From: Candidatus Kurthia equi
GTDB taxonomy: Bacteria; Bacillota; Bacilli; Bacillales_A; Planococcaceae
Assembly (NCBI GenBank): GCA_018065935.1
Contig: JAGHSJ010000209.1
Span: 1 to 51,489, forward strand
Direction of reading: 5' to 3'
DNA length: 51,489 bases
Shown here: positions 1 through 9,591 of the stretch, piece by piece
How the letters are laid out: each line of letters starts with the position of its first letter
How positions within the stretch are numbered: the first letter of the stretch is position 1
Position numbers and translations under genes: made by a program
The notes under the pieces: generated by a model
The model's database searches: none
The model's input: only the letters and a program-made list of their open reading frames with translations
Told to the model about the DNA's origin: nothing

Positions 1-1
1 G

Positions 2-169
2 CAACAACCGATGATGCAACAACAGCAACCGATGATGCAACAGCAACAACCGATGATGCAACAACAGCAACCGATGATGCAACAGCAACAACCGATGATG
101 CAACAACAACCGATGATGCAACAGCAACAACCGATGATGCAACAACAACCGATGATGCAACAGCAGCAA
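2..169 (+). repeat. In-frame 21/18-bp minisatellite in fliY
   Basis: About eight tandem units of ATGATG-CAA(n)-CCG, each 21 or 18 bp, encode MMQQQQP or MMQQQP. All units are multiples of three, so copy-number change would alter linker length without a frameshift. The array continues past the left edge, so the true copy number is unknown. Confidence 0.95.
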
Positions 170-487
170 AATGTGCAACAAGCACAATTTATTGATTTCG
201 AGCAAACAAATTTAAAACAAGCAGAAGCAAGAAATTTAAATATGTTGATGGACATACCACTACAAGTAACTGTAGAATTAGGACGTACCAATCGTTCTGT
301 GAAAGAAGTCCTAGAGTTATCAAGTGGTTCTATTATTGAATTAGATAAATTAGCTGGTGAACCAGTAGACATCCTTGTGAATAGTCGTTTAATTGCAAAA
401 GGTGAAGTTGTTGTAATTGATGAAAACTTTGGAGTTCGTATTACAGACATTTTAAGCAAGGAAGACCGCTTAAATAATTTAAGATAG
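2..487 (+). CDS. fliY: FliY, flagellar motor switch phosphatase (C-terminal part, 5' end outside window)
   Basis: This is the C-terminal part of the C-ring protein FliY, which in Bacillus is both a switch component and a CheY-P phosphatase. The frame is open to the window edge, so the ATG at 11 is not a start. The first ~56 visible residues are a Met/Gln repeat (MMQQQQP or MMQQQP). They are followed by a FliN/SpoA domain of about 75 residues ([15 protein letters not shown] ... [18 protein letters not shown]). The CheC-like phosphatase part must lie upstream. The gene sits 24 bp before cheY, as in the Bacillus fla/che operon. The repeat linker probably joins the phosphatase and SpoA domains. 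FliN is the alternative, but the long linker before the SpoA domain and the cheY neighbour favour FliY. Confidence 0.9.
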   Translation, partial: QQPMMQQQQPMMQQQQPMMQQQQPMMQQQQPMMQQQPMMQQQQPMMQQQPMMQQQQNVQQAQFIDFEQTNLKQAEARNLNMLMDIPLQVTVELGRTNRSVKEVLELSSGSIIELDKLAGEPVDILVNSRLIAKGEVVVIDENFGVRITDILSKEDRLNNLR

Positions 488-511
488 ATTTTTTATTGGA
501 GGAATTGACTA

Positions 512-874
512 ATGGCAAAAAGAATATTGATTGTAGATGACGCGGCATTTATGCGTATGATGATTAAAGACATTCTAACGAAGAATGGTTTTGAAGTAGT
601 TGGGGAGGCTGCAGACGGTGCACAGGCTGTTGAAAAATATGCAGAATTAAAACCCGATTTAGTAACAATGGATATCACAATGCCAGAAATGGACGGAATC
701 GCTGCACTTAAAGTGATTAAAGAAAAAGATCCATCAGCACTAATTATTATGTGTTCAGCGATGGGACAACAAGCAATGGTTATTGATGCAATTCAAGCTG
801 GAGCTAAAGACTTCATCGTTAAACCATTCCAAGCTGATCGTGTAATTGAAGCAATTCAAAAAGCGTTAGGTTAA
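512..874 (+). CDS. cheY: CheY chemotaxis response regulator
   Basis: Single-domain receiver protein of 120 aa. When phosphorylated by CheA it binds the flagellar switch (FliM/FliY) and sets rotation bias. The acidic pocket D9-D10, phospho-acceptor D54 (LVTMDITMPEMDG), S82 and K104 (VKPF) are all present. The start has a good GGAGG site 8-9 bp upstream. It lies between fliY and fliO, the Bacillus arrangement, and has no output domain. Confidence 0.97.
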   Translation: MAKRILIVDDAAFMRMMIKDILTKNGFEVVGEAADGAQAVEKYAELKPDLVTMDITMPEMDGIAALKVIKEKDPSALIIMCSAMGQQAMVIDAIQAGAKDFIVKPFQADRVIEAIQKALG

Positions 875-878
875 TAAA

Positions 879-1583
879 ATGTTAAAGCAATCATCTAAAA
901 CTCGATTTATATTGATCGTGATGTTAATGATTTCTGTATTATCTTTTTCAGCATGGAGCATGCCTGCTTTTGCTGAAAAGGATGGTATGGTTAGCGATAG
1001 CTTCAAAGTAGATTCTGGAAATACTGATGATAGTACATCAAAAACAACTAATACTAAAGATCCATCTGATACTGATGATAAAGATAGTTCATTAAGCTCA
1101 GGTATGTCAGCTTGGGATTATATTAAAATTCTTTTAGCATTAGCATTTGTTGTGTGTTTATTGTTTTTTGTATTGAAATTAGTAAATAGAAATAATAAGA
1201 AGTATCAATCAAACCAAATGCTCCAAAATCTTGGTGGGGTTTCTGTTGGACAACAAAAATCTATTCAACTATTAAAAGTGGGGAATTCATTATTTTTAGT
1301 TGGTGTAGGTGATGATGTACATATATTAAAAGAGATTACAGATGAACAAGAGCAACAAAGCTTGTTAAAAATGCATGATGATAAGCAAGATTTGGCAGCT
1401 CAAGTTCCATATATAGCAGAACTACTAACAACAATAAAAAATAAAGTAAAAAAACAACCAGCTGAAACTGGGAAAAAAGATGATTTTAAAGAAGAGTTAG
1501 ATAAAAAACTTGATCAAATTAAAAAAAATCGTCAAAAACAATTAAATGAACTGAATCAAAAGGAGAAGAATGACAATGAATGA
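879..1583 (+). CDS. fliO: FliO/FliZ, flagellar export apparatus assembly protein
   Basis: Membrane protein of 234 aa that helps assemble the FliP-FliQ-FliR export gate. An N-terminal signal peptide (about residues 1-32, ending AFA-E) is followed by an acidic Ser/Thr/Asp-rich extracytoplasmic stretch. One membrane helix follows at about 85-103 (ILLALAFVVCLLFFVLKLV), then a cytoplasmic FliO-type domain (QSIQLLKVGNSLFLVGV) and a highly charged Lys-rich tail. It starts 4 bp after cheY, and its end overlaps fliP by 14 bp, so the two are translationally coupled. Sequence is poorly conserved in this family, but position and topology are clear. Confidence 0.9.
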   Translation: MLKQSSKTRFILIVMLMISVLSFSAWSMPAFAEKDGMVSDSFKVDSGNTDDSTSKTTNTKDPSDTDDKDSSLSSGMSAWDYIKILLALAFVVCLLFFVLKLVNRNNKKYQSNQMLQNLGGVSVGQQKSIQLLKVGNSLFLVGVGDDVHILKEITDEQEQQSLLKMHDDKQDLAAQVPYIAELLTTIKNKVKKQPAETGKKDDFKEELDKKLDQIKKNRQKQLNELNQKEKNDNE

Positions 1584-2232
1584 TTTACTTGACTCATTTT
1601 CTGCTAGTGGCACGGCTACTTCAGTAAAATTGATGCTACTGTTAACAGTCTTGTCATTGGCTCCAAGTATCTTGATTCTAATGACATCATTTACACGAAT
1701 TGTTATCGTACTTTCTTTTGTACGAACAGCATTAGCAACACAACAAATGCCACCTAACCAAGTGATTGTTGGATTGGCGTTATTTTTAACGTTTTTTATT
1801 ATGGCACCTACTTTCCAAGAAGCGAATAAAGAAGCATTACAGCCTTTATTTAAGGATGAAATTACTTTGGACCAAGCTTACGATAAAGCGAGTGAACCAT
1901 TTAAAGAATTTATGAGTAAACATACGAGACAGACAGATTTAGATTTATTCTTAAATTATTCAGGTGAAAAAATGCCTGATTCAGTAAAAGATATTTCACT
2001 AACAACGTTAGTTCCAGCATATACATTAAGTGAATTAAAAACAGCCTTTCAAATGGGATTTATGATTTTTATACCGTTTTTAGTAATTGATATGATTGTC
2101 GCCAGTGTCTTGATGTCCATGGGGATGATGATGCTACCACCGGTTATGATTTCATTGCCATTTAAAATTCTATTATTCGTCTTAGTCGATGGTTGGTACC
2201 TCGTTATGAAATCTTTATTGGAGAGCTTTTAG
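1570..2232 (+). CDS. fliP: FliP, flagellar type III export gate protein
   Basis: Core subunit of the FliPQR export gate, 220 aa, with about four hydrophobic segments. The family signature is clear (LMTSFTRIVIVLSFVRTAL, QMPPNQVIVGLALFLTFF, and the FMIFIPFLVIDMIV segment). Two starts are possible: ATG 1570, four bases after the AGGAG site, or ATG 1576, ten bases after it. The first is given here. It overlaps fliO and is followed 18 bp later by fliQ. Length matches Bacillus FliP. Confidence 0.96.
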   Translation: MTMNDLLDSFSASGTATSVKLMLLLTVLSLAPSILILMTSFTRIVIVLSFVRTALATQQMPPNQVIVGLALFLTFFIMAPTFQEANKEALQPLFKDEITLDQAYDKASEPFKEFMSKHTRQTDLDLFLNYSGEKMPDSVKDISLTTLVPAYTLSELKTAFQMGFMIFIPFLVIDMIVASVLMSMGMMMLPPVMISLPFKILLFVLVDGWYLVMKSLLESF

Positions 2233-2250
2233 AGAAAGGGGAAGGATTCG

Positions 2251-2520
2251 ATGTCACAAGAGTTTGTCATTTCGGTTGCTGAACGCGCCATTACTGTAAT
2301 ATTACTTGTTTCCGGCCCCTTACTACTTGTTGCTCTAATAACGGGGCTTTTAGTGAGTATTTTTCAGGCTACCACACAGATTCAAGAGCAAACGCTATCA
2401 TTCGTACCTAAAATTATTGCTGTTTTAGTCGCAATTGTTTTTTTTGGTCCGTTTATGTTAACGCATGTTACTTCTTATGCACGCGATATTTTTCAAAATC
2501 TAACACGGTTTATAGGGTGA
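2251..2520 (+). CDS. fliQ: FliQ, flagellar export gate protein
   Basis: Small inner-membrane subunit of the flagellar export gate, 89 aa with two helices. The typical FliQ pattern is visible (LLVSGPLLLVALITGLLVSIFQATTQIQEQTLSFVPKI). The start follows an AAGGGGAAGG site. It lies between fliP and fliR with very short spacers, which supports one transcription unit. Confidence 0.97.
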   Translation: MSQEFVISVAERAITVILLVSGPLLLVALITGLLVSIFQATTQIQEQTLSFVPKIIAVLVAIVFFGPFMLTHVTSYARDIFQNLTRFIG

Positions 2521-2524
2521 GTAA

Positions 2525-3301
2525 ATGGAACAATTAATTCCAAAACTACCTGTATTTTTTTTAATACTTGTACGTTTAAGCGCATTTTTCGTCACAGTTC
2601 CATTCTTTTCATATAAAACAATACCAGCAAAAGCTCGAATAACATTGGCTCTTGTTTTAGCTTGGATGATGACTTATTCCATCCAAACAACCAATGTTTC
2701 AATAGATGAAAATTATGCGATGCTTGTATTAAAAGAAGCTATTGTTGGATTATTACTTGGATTAGTAGCCTTTATCATTTTTTCAGCATTACAAATTGCG
2801 GGAAGTTTTATCGATTTTCAAATTGGTTTTGCAATTGCCAATGTAATTGATCCAATGACAGGTGCTCAAAGCCCGTTAATTGGTCAGTTTTTCCAAACAT
2901 TAGCGATGATGTTATTGATTGCAACGAATGGCCATTATTTATTATTAGATGCCATTTATTTTAGTTATCAATATTTGCCTTTGCAAAGTGCTTGGCCTGA
3001 TTTTGGTGATGTAGCAATAAGCGTATTTATTATGAAAACATTTACTACAGTATTCGCGATTGCATTTCAGATGGCTGCACCTGTTGTGGCAACAATATTC
3101 TTAGTGGATTTAGCGCTAGGGATTACAGCAAAAACTGTCCCACAATTAAATATTTTCGTTGTAGGTTTTCCGATAAAAATAGGTGTGAGTTTCATCGTGC
3201 TCATTACGATGATGAGCGTAATGATTGCAGTGATGCAAAAGCTCTTCACTGTGATGTTCGCAGCTATGCGAGATTTCATGGTTATATTAGGTGGTGGATA
3301 G
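2525..3301 (+). CDS. fliR: FliR, flagellar export gate protein
   Basis: Membrane protein of 258 aa with about six hydrophobic segments. It completes the FliPQR gate and contacts FlhB. Recognisable features are the N-terminal VRLSAFFVTVPFFSYKTIPAK, the IDFQIGFAIANVIDPMTG loop and the LVDLALGITAKTVPQLNIF segment. It begins 4 bp after fliQ and ends just before the flhB start. Length is normal for the family. Confidence 0.97.
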   Translation: MEQLIPKLPVFFLILVRLSAFFVTVPFFSYKTIPAKARITLALVLAWMMTYSIQTTNVSIDENYAMLVLKEAIVGLLLGLVAFIIFSALQIAGSFIDFQIGFAIANVIDPMTGAQSPLIGQFFQTLAMMLLIATNGHYLLLDAIYFSYQYLPLQSAWPDFGDVAISVFIMKTFTTVFAIAFQMAAPVVATIFLVDLALGITAKTVPQLNIFVVGFPIKIGVSFIVLITMMSVMIAVMQKLFTVMFAAMRDFMVILGGG

Positions 3302-3305
3302 TAAG

Positions 3306-4388
3306 ATGTTAATGAAAGTAGACTTACAGTTTTTCGCAGGTGAAAAAACCGAAAAAGCCACGCCGAAAAAAAGGCAGGATTCTAGAAAAAAAGGACAGGT
3401 TCTTAAGAGTCAGGATGTAACAAGTGCACTTGTTTTATTAGCTATCTTTTTATATTTATTGATTGCAGGTTCATCCATGCGAGATAATCTCTTAGCCTTT
3501 TTTAGAGAAACGTTCACACATTTAATTAATATTGAAACGATTTCCATCAAATCAATCATGGAAATATTTAAAGATATTTTGATAGAAATGGCTATTATCA
3601 TTTTGCCTATTTTAGTCATTGCAGTCATTGCAGCTGTAGCTGCTAACTTTTTTCAATTTGGTTTGTTATTTACAACAGAAACACTAAAGTTTGATTTAAA
3701 AAAAATCGATCCCATAAAAGGGTTTAAACGCATTTTCTCAATGCGTGCCATTATTGAATTAATTAAGTCTATTTTAAAAATCTCTTTTATCGGAACAGTT
3801 ACAACGGTTATTATTTTTGTGAATATCCATGATGTACTAAGGCTCTCTTTTAAAACTCCCAGCGATACATTATCAACTGTAGGTAAATTAGCCGCTATTA
3901 TGGGGATTGCAGCAAGCCTTGTTTTAGCAGTCATTGCCGTGTTAGATTACTTTTATCAAAAATTCGATTATGAAAAAAATCTAAAAATGTCTAAACAAGA
4001 TATCAAAGATGAGTACAAAAATACAGAGGGTGATCCTCTAATTAAATCGAAAATTAAGCAAAGACAAAGAGAGATGGCGATGCGAAGGATGATGCAAGAA
4101 ATTCCAGATGCAGATGTTGTTATTACCAATCCCACTCACTATGCTATCGCTTTAAAATATGATGATGAAACAATGGATGCTCCAAAGGTTGTTGCTAAAG
4201 GAACAGACCATGTTGCACAAAAAATAAAACTAATTGCAAAAGAGAATGATGTAGTAATGGTTGAAAATAGACCGCTTGCTCGTGCTATGTACGACCAAGT
4301 TCAAATAGGTCAAAGAATTCCAGATGAGTTCTTTAAAGCAGTGGCCGAAGTATTAGCACATGTTTATCGAATGAAACGAAAAATTTAG
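3306..4388 (+). CDS. flhB: FlhB, flagellar export switch protein
   Basis: Export-gate protein that switches substrate class from rod/hook to filament by self-cleavage. The N-terminus (VDLQFFAGEKTEKATPKK) is the family hallmark. Four membrane segments follow, then a cytoplasmic domain with the autocleavage motif NPTH at about residues 275-278. The ORF opens at GTG 3291. ATG 3306 is preferred because GGTGG sits a suitable distance upstream and the resulting N-terminus aligns with Bacillus FlhB as remembered. ATG 3312 is also possible. Confidence 0.95.
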   Translation: MLMKVDLQFFAGEKTEKATPKKRQDSRKKGQVLKSQDVTSALVLLAIFLYLLIAGSSMRDNLLAFFRETFTHLINIETISIKSIMEIFKDILIEMAIIILPILVIAVIAAVAANFFQFGLLFTTETLKFDLKKIDPIKGFKRIFSMRAIIELIKSILKISFIGTVTTVIIFVNIHDVLRLSFKTPSDTLSTVGKLAAIMGIAASLVLAVIAVLDYFYQKFDYEKNLKMSKQDIKDEYKNTEGDPLIKSKIKQRQREMAMRRMMQEIPDADVVITNPTHYAIALKYDDETMDAPKVVAKGTDHVAQKIKLIAKENDVVMVENRPLARAMYDQVQIGQRIPDEFFKAVAEVLAHVYRMKRKI

Positions 4389-4400
4389 GGAGGTACAACA

Positions 4401-6434
4401 ATGAAAATTCGCGATATAGGGGTTTTGGCTGCAGTTATTATGATTGTAGCTATGCTTGTAGTACCTTTACCTCCATGGTTAATCAGTTTTTTAATCATCG
4501 TCAATTTAACATTAGCATTGCTGGTTTTACTAACCTCAATGAATATGCAGGAAGCTTTACAGTTCTCTGTATTCCCAACTTTATTATTACTACTGACATT
4601 ATTCAGATTAGGGCTAAATGTTTCGACAACGCGTGCCATTTTATCTGAAGGAGACGCAGGTAATGTTGTAGAAACCTTTGGTACCTTCGTAGTAGGTGGT
4701 AATATTCTAGTCGGTGTCGTTGTATTCGTCATTCTAGTTATTATCCAATTTATCGTTATTACAAAAGGGTCAGAGCGTGTATCAGAAGTAGCTGCTCGAT
4801 TCACATTAGATGCGATGCCAGGTAAACAAATGGCGATTGATGCTGATTTAAATGCCGGATTAATTTCGGAAAAGGATGCGAGAGCACGTCGAGAAAAAGT
4901 TAGTAACGAAGCCGATTTTTATGGTGCCATGGATGGTGCCACAAAGTTCGTAAAAGGTGATGCCATTGCTGGTATTATTATCGTTATTATTAATATGTTA
5001 GTTGGTATGGTTATCGGTGTTATGCAGATGGACATGGAATTTTCAGAAGCCATCGCTCATTTCACAACATTAACCGTTGGTGATGGTCTTGTATCACAAA
5101 TTCCAGCATTATTAATTTCTACTGCAACAGGTATTGTTGTTACTAGAGCAGGTTCAAAAGGGAATCTTAGCTCAGATATTACAGGTCAATTGTTATCGAA
5201 TCCTAAATTATTATACATAGCATCAGCTACCATTTTACTATTAGGTTTTGTAACACCTATTCAAGAAATTTTTACGATTTCTGTGGCGTTAGTTATTGCC
5301 TTCTTAGGTTATCGTATTAGTTCGATGAGTAAAGAAACGGAAGAAGAAATTGATGAAATTGAAGAAGAGGAAGTAACTGATAATCTGAAAAGTCCTGAAA
5401 ACGTTGTTAACCTATTAAATGTAGATCCAATTGAATTTGAATTTGGCTATGGGTTAATTCCATTAGTTGATGCTTCACAAGGCGGCGATTTACTTGATCG
5501 TGTCGTAATGATTCGTCGACAATTAGCGTTAGAACTCGGGATTGTTATACCAGTAGTCCGTATTCGAGATAATATTCAACTTCAACCGAATGAATATCGC
5601 ATAAAAGTAAAAGGGAATGAATTAGCGAAAGGTGAGCTACTTTTAGATCATTATTTAGCTATGAGCCCGGGAGATGATGACTCAATTGAGGGTATAGATA
5701 CAATAGAGCCTTCATTTGGATTACCAGCTAAATGGATTAATGAACAGGTGAAGGAAGAAGCCGAGATGTTGGGCTATACGGTTGTAGATCCACCGAGCGT
5801 TGTTTCTACACACTTAACTGAAATTATCCGTGCGAATGCTTCAGAATTATTAGGTAGACAAGAAACGAAACAATTGATTGATCACTTACGTGAAACGTCG
5901 CCTATCTTAGTAGATGAGTTAACACCAGCACCTATGTCTATTGGTGAAATTCAAAAAGTATTATCTAAATTATTAGATGAAAGTGTTTCGGTTCGTAATT
6001 TACCAATTATTTTTGAAACATTAGCTGACTATTCTAAATTAACTTCAGATGTGGATGTTTTAACAGAGTATGTTCGTCAAGCATTGGCAAGACAAATTAC
6101 TACACAATATGCTGGCACACAAACGGAGTTAAAAGTACTAACTGTGTCTGCAAAAGTTGAAAAATTGATTGCGGATAGTATCCAACAAACAGATCATGGA
6201 AACTATTTAGCAATGGATCCACAAATGTCGCAGGCAATTTTAGAGTCAACGGCAGGAGAACTTGAACGAACATCATTTATTGAACAAGCACCAGTTATCT
6301 TATGTTCTCCAGCAGTGCGTATGTATGTACGCCAGTTAACTGAACGTTATTTCCCTCAAATTCCAATCCTGTCGTATAACGAGTTAGATGCGTCGATTGA
6401 GATTCAAAGTGTCGGAGTGGTGAATGTAGAATGA
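4401..6434 (+). CDS. flhA: FlhA, flagellar export gate protein
   Basis: Large export-gate subunit of 677 aa that forms the cytoplasmic ring docking chaperone-substrate complexes. The first ~310 residues hold about eight membrane helices and the conserved FHIPEP-type loop (RFTLDAMPGKQMAIDADLNAG). The remaining ~360 residues form the cytoplasmic domain. The start has a GGGAGG site 9 bp upstream. Its stop overlaps the flhF start (ATGA). Length and motifs are standard. Confidence 0.98.
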   Translation: MKIRDIGVLAAVIMIVAMLVVPLPPWLISFLIIVNLTLALLVLLTSMNMQEALQFSVFPTLLLLLTLFRLGLNVSTTRAILSEGDAGNVVETFGTFVVGGNILVGVVVFVILVIIQFIVITKGSERVSEVAARFTLDAMPGKQMAIDADLNAGLISEKDARARREKVSNEADFYGAMDGATKFVKGDAIAGIIIVIINMLVGMVIGVMQMDMEFSEAIAHFTTLTVGDGLVSQIPALLISTATGIVVTRAGSKGNLSSDITGQLLSNPKLLYIASATILLLGFVTPIQEIFTISVALVIAFLGYRISSMSKETEEEIDEIEEEEVTDNLKSPENVVNLLNVDPIEFEFGYGLIPLVDASQGGDLLDRVVMIRRQLALELGIVIPVVRIRDNIQLQPNEYRIKVKGNELAKGELLLDHYLAMSPGDDDSIEGIDTIEPSFGLPAKWINEQVKEEAEMLGYTVVDPPSVVSTHLTEIIRANASELLGRQETKQLIDHLRETSPILVDELTPAPMSIGEIQKVLSKLLDESVSVRNLPIIFETLADYSKLTSDVDVLTEYVRQALARQITTQYAGTQTELKVLTVSAKVEKLIADSIQQTDHGNYLAMDPQMSQAILESTAGELERTSFIEQAPVILCSPAVRMYVRQLTERYFPQIPILSYNELDASIEIQSVGVVNVE

Positions 6435-7573
6435 AGATGAAAAAATATATTGCAATTTCTATGCCAGAAGCCATGAAGAAAGTTAAATCTGAACTTGGCG
6501 AGGATGCTGTAATTGTTAGTTCAAAAGTAATTTATTCAAAAGGTTTCTTAGGCATGCTTAAAAAGAAGCAATTTGAAGTTGTAGCAGGAGTAAATCAGCA
6601 GTCGCGTGTAGATACGCGACCTGATTTAGAAATGCATGCAATTAATAAAGAGGTTGAACTACAACAGAAAAAACAGTTTGAAGAACAATTTTTAATTAGC
6701 AAACAAAATGATGATATTCAAAAACAGCTTGATGAATTAAAACAGCTTATGCGAGCGGCTAATAAACCTAAAGCATCAACAATGCCAAAAATTATACAGC
6801 CTATTTATACGTTGTTAAAAGAACAGGAACTGAATGACCAACTCATCACAGATATTTGTGATGAGCTTTTTGCAATCATTCAGGACAAACCAACTGTTAC
6901 TGCGGATGAGCTATTAATGGCTTCTCAGGAGGCACTTTTCCGCAAATTATCCAAGTTACCTATGGGTGGTTTAAACTTTGGAAGAAAATTTGTCAATGTT
7001 TTAGGACCTACTGGAGTAGGGAAAACAACCACGATAGCAAAAATTGCTGCTCGTGCGGTATTGGAGAAAAAGAAAAAAGTCGCTTTTATTACAACGGATA
7101 CGTATCGTATAGGGGCAATCGAACAATTAAAAACCTATGCAAATCTATTACATGCTCCTGTAGAAGTAGTGTACACACCTTCAGATTATAAGCGAGCAAT
7201 CGAACAATTTGCAGGACATGATTTAATTCTAATAGATACAGCGGGGAGAAATTATAAAGAAGCCCGATTTATTACTGATTTAGAAAAATTAATTGATATT
7301 AAATCCAATGCTCAAAATTATTTAGTTTTGTCATTAACTGCGAAAGAAAATGATATGGCGACAATAATTGAACAGTTTGAAGGATTTGATATTGATCAAT
7401 TGATATTTACCAAGTTAGATGAAACAAATACTATTGGCTCAATGGTTAATTTAATGGTTAAATATAATAAGGGACTTGCTTACTATACGGATGGTCAAGA
7501 AGTACCAGAAAATATCGAAGAAGGTTCAGTGTCTAAACTTGTAGAATTAATCTATCAAGGAGCTGAAAAATGA
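6431..7573 (+). CDS. flhF: FlhF, SRP-type GTPase for flagellar placement
   Basis: GTPase of the SRP/FtsY/FlhF family, 380 aa, which controls where flagella form together with FlhG. A variable Gln/Lys-rich N-terminal region (to about residue 110) precedes the NG domain. Visible motifs are the P-loop GPTGVGKTTTIAK near residue 193, TTDTYRIGAIEQLKTYA, the DTAGRN box and the TKLDET guanine-specificity motif. Starts overlap flhA by 4 bp, and the stop overlaps the flhG start. Confidence 0.97.
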   Translation: MKMKKYIAISMPEAMKKVKSELGEDAVIVSSKVIYSKGFLGMLKKKQFEVVAGVNQQSRVDTRPDLEMHAINKEVELQQKKQFEEQFLISKQNDDIQKQLDELKQLMRAANKPKASTMPKIIQPIYTLLKEQELNDQLITDICDELFAIIQDKPTVTADELLMASQEALFRKLSKLPMGGLNFGRKFVNVLGPTGVGKTTTIAKIAARAVLEKKKKVAFITTDTYRIGAIEQLKTYANLLHAPVEVVYTPSDYKRAIEQFAGHDLILIDTAGRNYKEARFITDLEKLIDIKSNAQNYLVLSLTAKENDMATIIEQFEGFDIDQLIFTKLDETNTIGSMVNLMVKYNKGLAYYTDGQEVPENIEEGSVSKLVELIYQGAEK

Positions 7574-8442
7574 TGGATCAAGCCGCATTACTTAGACAAA
7601 AAATGCAGGGTCAGGTACAGATCACATGTAAAACAATTGCTGTTGTAAGTGGCAAAGGTGGAGTGGGTAAAAGTAATTTTACAACGAACTTCTCTTTGGC
7701 ACTTGCAGAGTTAAAGCAGCGGGTCTTAATTGTTGATATGGATTTAGGTATGGGTAATATTCACATTTTGCTAGGCAAAACTGCGCGAAATAGTTTAACT
7801 AATTATTTACAAGGGGAATGCTCTATTCAAGAGATTATTCACCATGATGATGAGAACTTGGACTTTATAGCAGGTGGCTCTGGCATGTCTTCTTTGCTAC
7901 GATGGTCGGACTTTATGTTCGAGCGTCTTATTTTCGCCTTTAATGAGCTACAAAAGAACTACGACTTTATACTCTTCGATATGGGAGCAGGTGCAACAGA
8001 GTGGTCTTTACAATTTATCATGTCAGTTGATGATGTGGTGGTCGTATCTACAACAGAGCCTACTTCTGTCACAGATGCTTACTCTATGATGAAATATATT
8101 CATAATAAAGATCAGGATAAGAATTTTCATTTGATTTGTAACAGAGCGTTTTCTGCAGAGGAAGGATTAAATACTTTAGCACGTTTAAAAACAACGATGT
8201 CACGTTTCCTTGTGAAAGAAGTTTCTGAACTAGGTGTCATTTTAGAGGACATACATGTACGTAAGGCAATTAATCAGCAAGTACCGTATAAAAGGCTATA
8301 TCCTAATTGTGTGGCTTCTAGGGCTATCTCAGAGATTGCTGAGCGCTACCTATACAATGATGGTACGCAAACAGTACAAGTTGTTGAAACAAATCAATTT
8401 TTAAGTAAATTAAAGGGATTATTTTCTAAAGGGAGGTCTTGA
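7570..8442 (+). CDS. flhG: FlhG (YlxH), MinD-like ATPase
   Basis: ParA/MinD-family ATPase of 290 aa that works with FlhF on flagellar number, position and C-ring assembly. The deviant Walker A motif is near residues 28-37 (GKGGVGKSN), followed by LIVDMDLGMGNIHILLG. The N-terminal DQAALLRQKM segment resembles the FlhF-activating motif of FlhG (DQAxxLR). A C-terminal amphipathic helix (LSKLKGLFSKGRS) could bind membrane. Coupled to flhF by a 4-bp overlap. Confidence 0.96.
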   Translation: MMDQAALLRQKMQGQVQITCKTIAVVSGKGGVGKSNFTTNFSLALAELKQRVLIVDMDLGMGNIHILLGKTARNSLTNYLQGECSIQEIIHHDDENLDFIAGGSGMSSLLRWSDFMFERLIFAFNELQKNYDFILFDMGAGATEWSLQFIMSVDDVVVVSTTEPTSVTDAYSMMKYIHNKDQDKNFHLICNRAFSAEEGLNTLARLKTTMSRFLVKEVSELGVILEDIHVRKAINQQVPYKRLYPNCVASRAISEIAERYLYNDGTQTVQVVETNQFLSKLKGLFSKGRS

Positions 8443-8446
8443 GTCC

Positions 8447-9580
8447 ATGACACCATTGAAAAAACTTCTAGTTGTAGATGATTCAGCCTTTATGAGGAAG
8501 CTTATATCAGAGTTTTTTGAAGGAAATTCATTTATAGAAGTAGTCGGAACTGCAAGAAATGGTCGCGATGCATTAGCTAAAATTAAATTGTTAAATCCAG
8601 ATGTACTTACAATGGATGTAGAAATGCCAGAAATGAATGGTTTAGAAGCCCTCAAACAAATTATGGAGGAACAACCAAAACCAGTTGTTATGCTCTCTTC
8701 AACGACTACTTCAAATGCGGCAATTACGATGGAAGCGATTGCTAATGGCGCAGTAGATTTTGTGGCAAAACCAAGCGGCACTATTTCACTTGATTTAGAC
8801 AAAATTAAAGAAGAACTTATTGAAAAGGTTAAAGCTGCAGCTCTTGTGCCTATCTCTAGATTGCAAAAGGCAACAGCACCGCCGACAAGATTTAAATTGG
8901 CAGAGCAATCACCGATGAAAGAACAGTCACCAGTTAAAGAACTATTACCGATGAAAGAAAGACATCCTATAGATGCAATGGTCGATCAATCTTGGCGAAG
9001 TCATTCACGAAAGCTTGTCGTTATTGGAACTTCTACTGGAGGTCCAAGAGCATTACAAGAGGTTTTAACCACTTTGCCAGCTACAATTGGTGCACCTATT
9101 TTAATTGTGCAGCATATGCCAGCAGGATTTACGAACTCTTTAGCAAAAAGATTGAATCAATTGTCCGATATAACTGTTAAAGAGGCTGAAAATGGGGACT
9201 TATTACAGCCTGGAGTAGCTTATATTGCTCCTGGCGGTAGTCAAATGACCGTCCGTAAAGTTGGCATGTCTACCTCAATCTATATTGATGCGGAACAACC
9301 AGCAGTGGGAGGTCATAAACCAGCAGTTGATGTGTTGTTTGAGAGTGTAGCAAAAATAACAGACGTCGATCGAATAGCTGTCATTATGACTGGTATGGGT
9401 TCAGATGGATCAAAAGGGATTAAAGCGTTAAAAGAAAGTGGTAATACACGAGTTATTTCCGAAGCAGAGGAAAGTTGTGTCGTTTATGGCATGCCTAAAT
9501 CTGCAGAAAAGACAGGCGTAGTAGACCGCGTAGTTAAATTAACAAACATTTCTCAAACAATAATGAGTTTTATAAAATAG
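8447..9580 (+). CDS. cheB: CheB, chemoreceptor methylesterase
   Basis: Response regulator with an effector domain (377 aa) that removes methyl groups from, or deamidates, chemoreceptors during adaptation. The receiver domain has D11-D12 and D57 (LTMDVEMPEMNG). The catalytic domain shows the Ser-His-Asp motifs IGTSTGGPRALQEVL, QHMPAGFTNSLAKRL and MTGMGSDGSKGI. The linker (about residues 153-175) holds an imperfect (S/L)P(M/V)KE repeat. A GGGAGG site sits upstream of the ATG. The gene follows flhG by 4 bp. Confidence 0.97.
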   Translation: MTPLKKLLVVDDSAFMRKLISEFFEGNSFIEVVGTARNGRDALAKIKLLNPDVLTMDVEMPEMNGLEALKQIMEEQPKPVVMLSSTTTSNAAITMEAIANGAVDFVAKPSGTISLDLDKIKEELIEKVKAAALVPISRLQKATAPPTRFKLAEQSPMKEQSPVKELLPMKERHPIDAMVDQSWRSHSRKLVVIGTSTGGPRALQEVLTTLPATIGAPILIVQHMPAGFTNSLAKRLNQLSDITVKEAENGDLLQPGVAYIAPGGSQMTVRKVGMSTSIYIDAEQPAVGGHKPAVDVLFESVAKITDVDRIAVIMTGMGSDGSKGIKALKESGNTRVISEAEESCVVYGMPKSAEKTGVVDRVVKLTNISQTIMSFIK

Positions 9581-9591
9581 GGGGGAGAATT

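Noticed and set aside
4385-4804. Long minus-strand ORF over the flhA start
   Set aside because: Thr/Ile-rich shadow of the flhA coding frame with no RBS; one of many such antisense shadows in the track.
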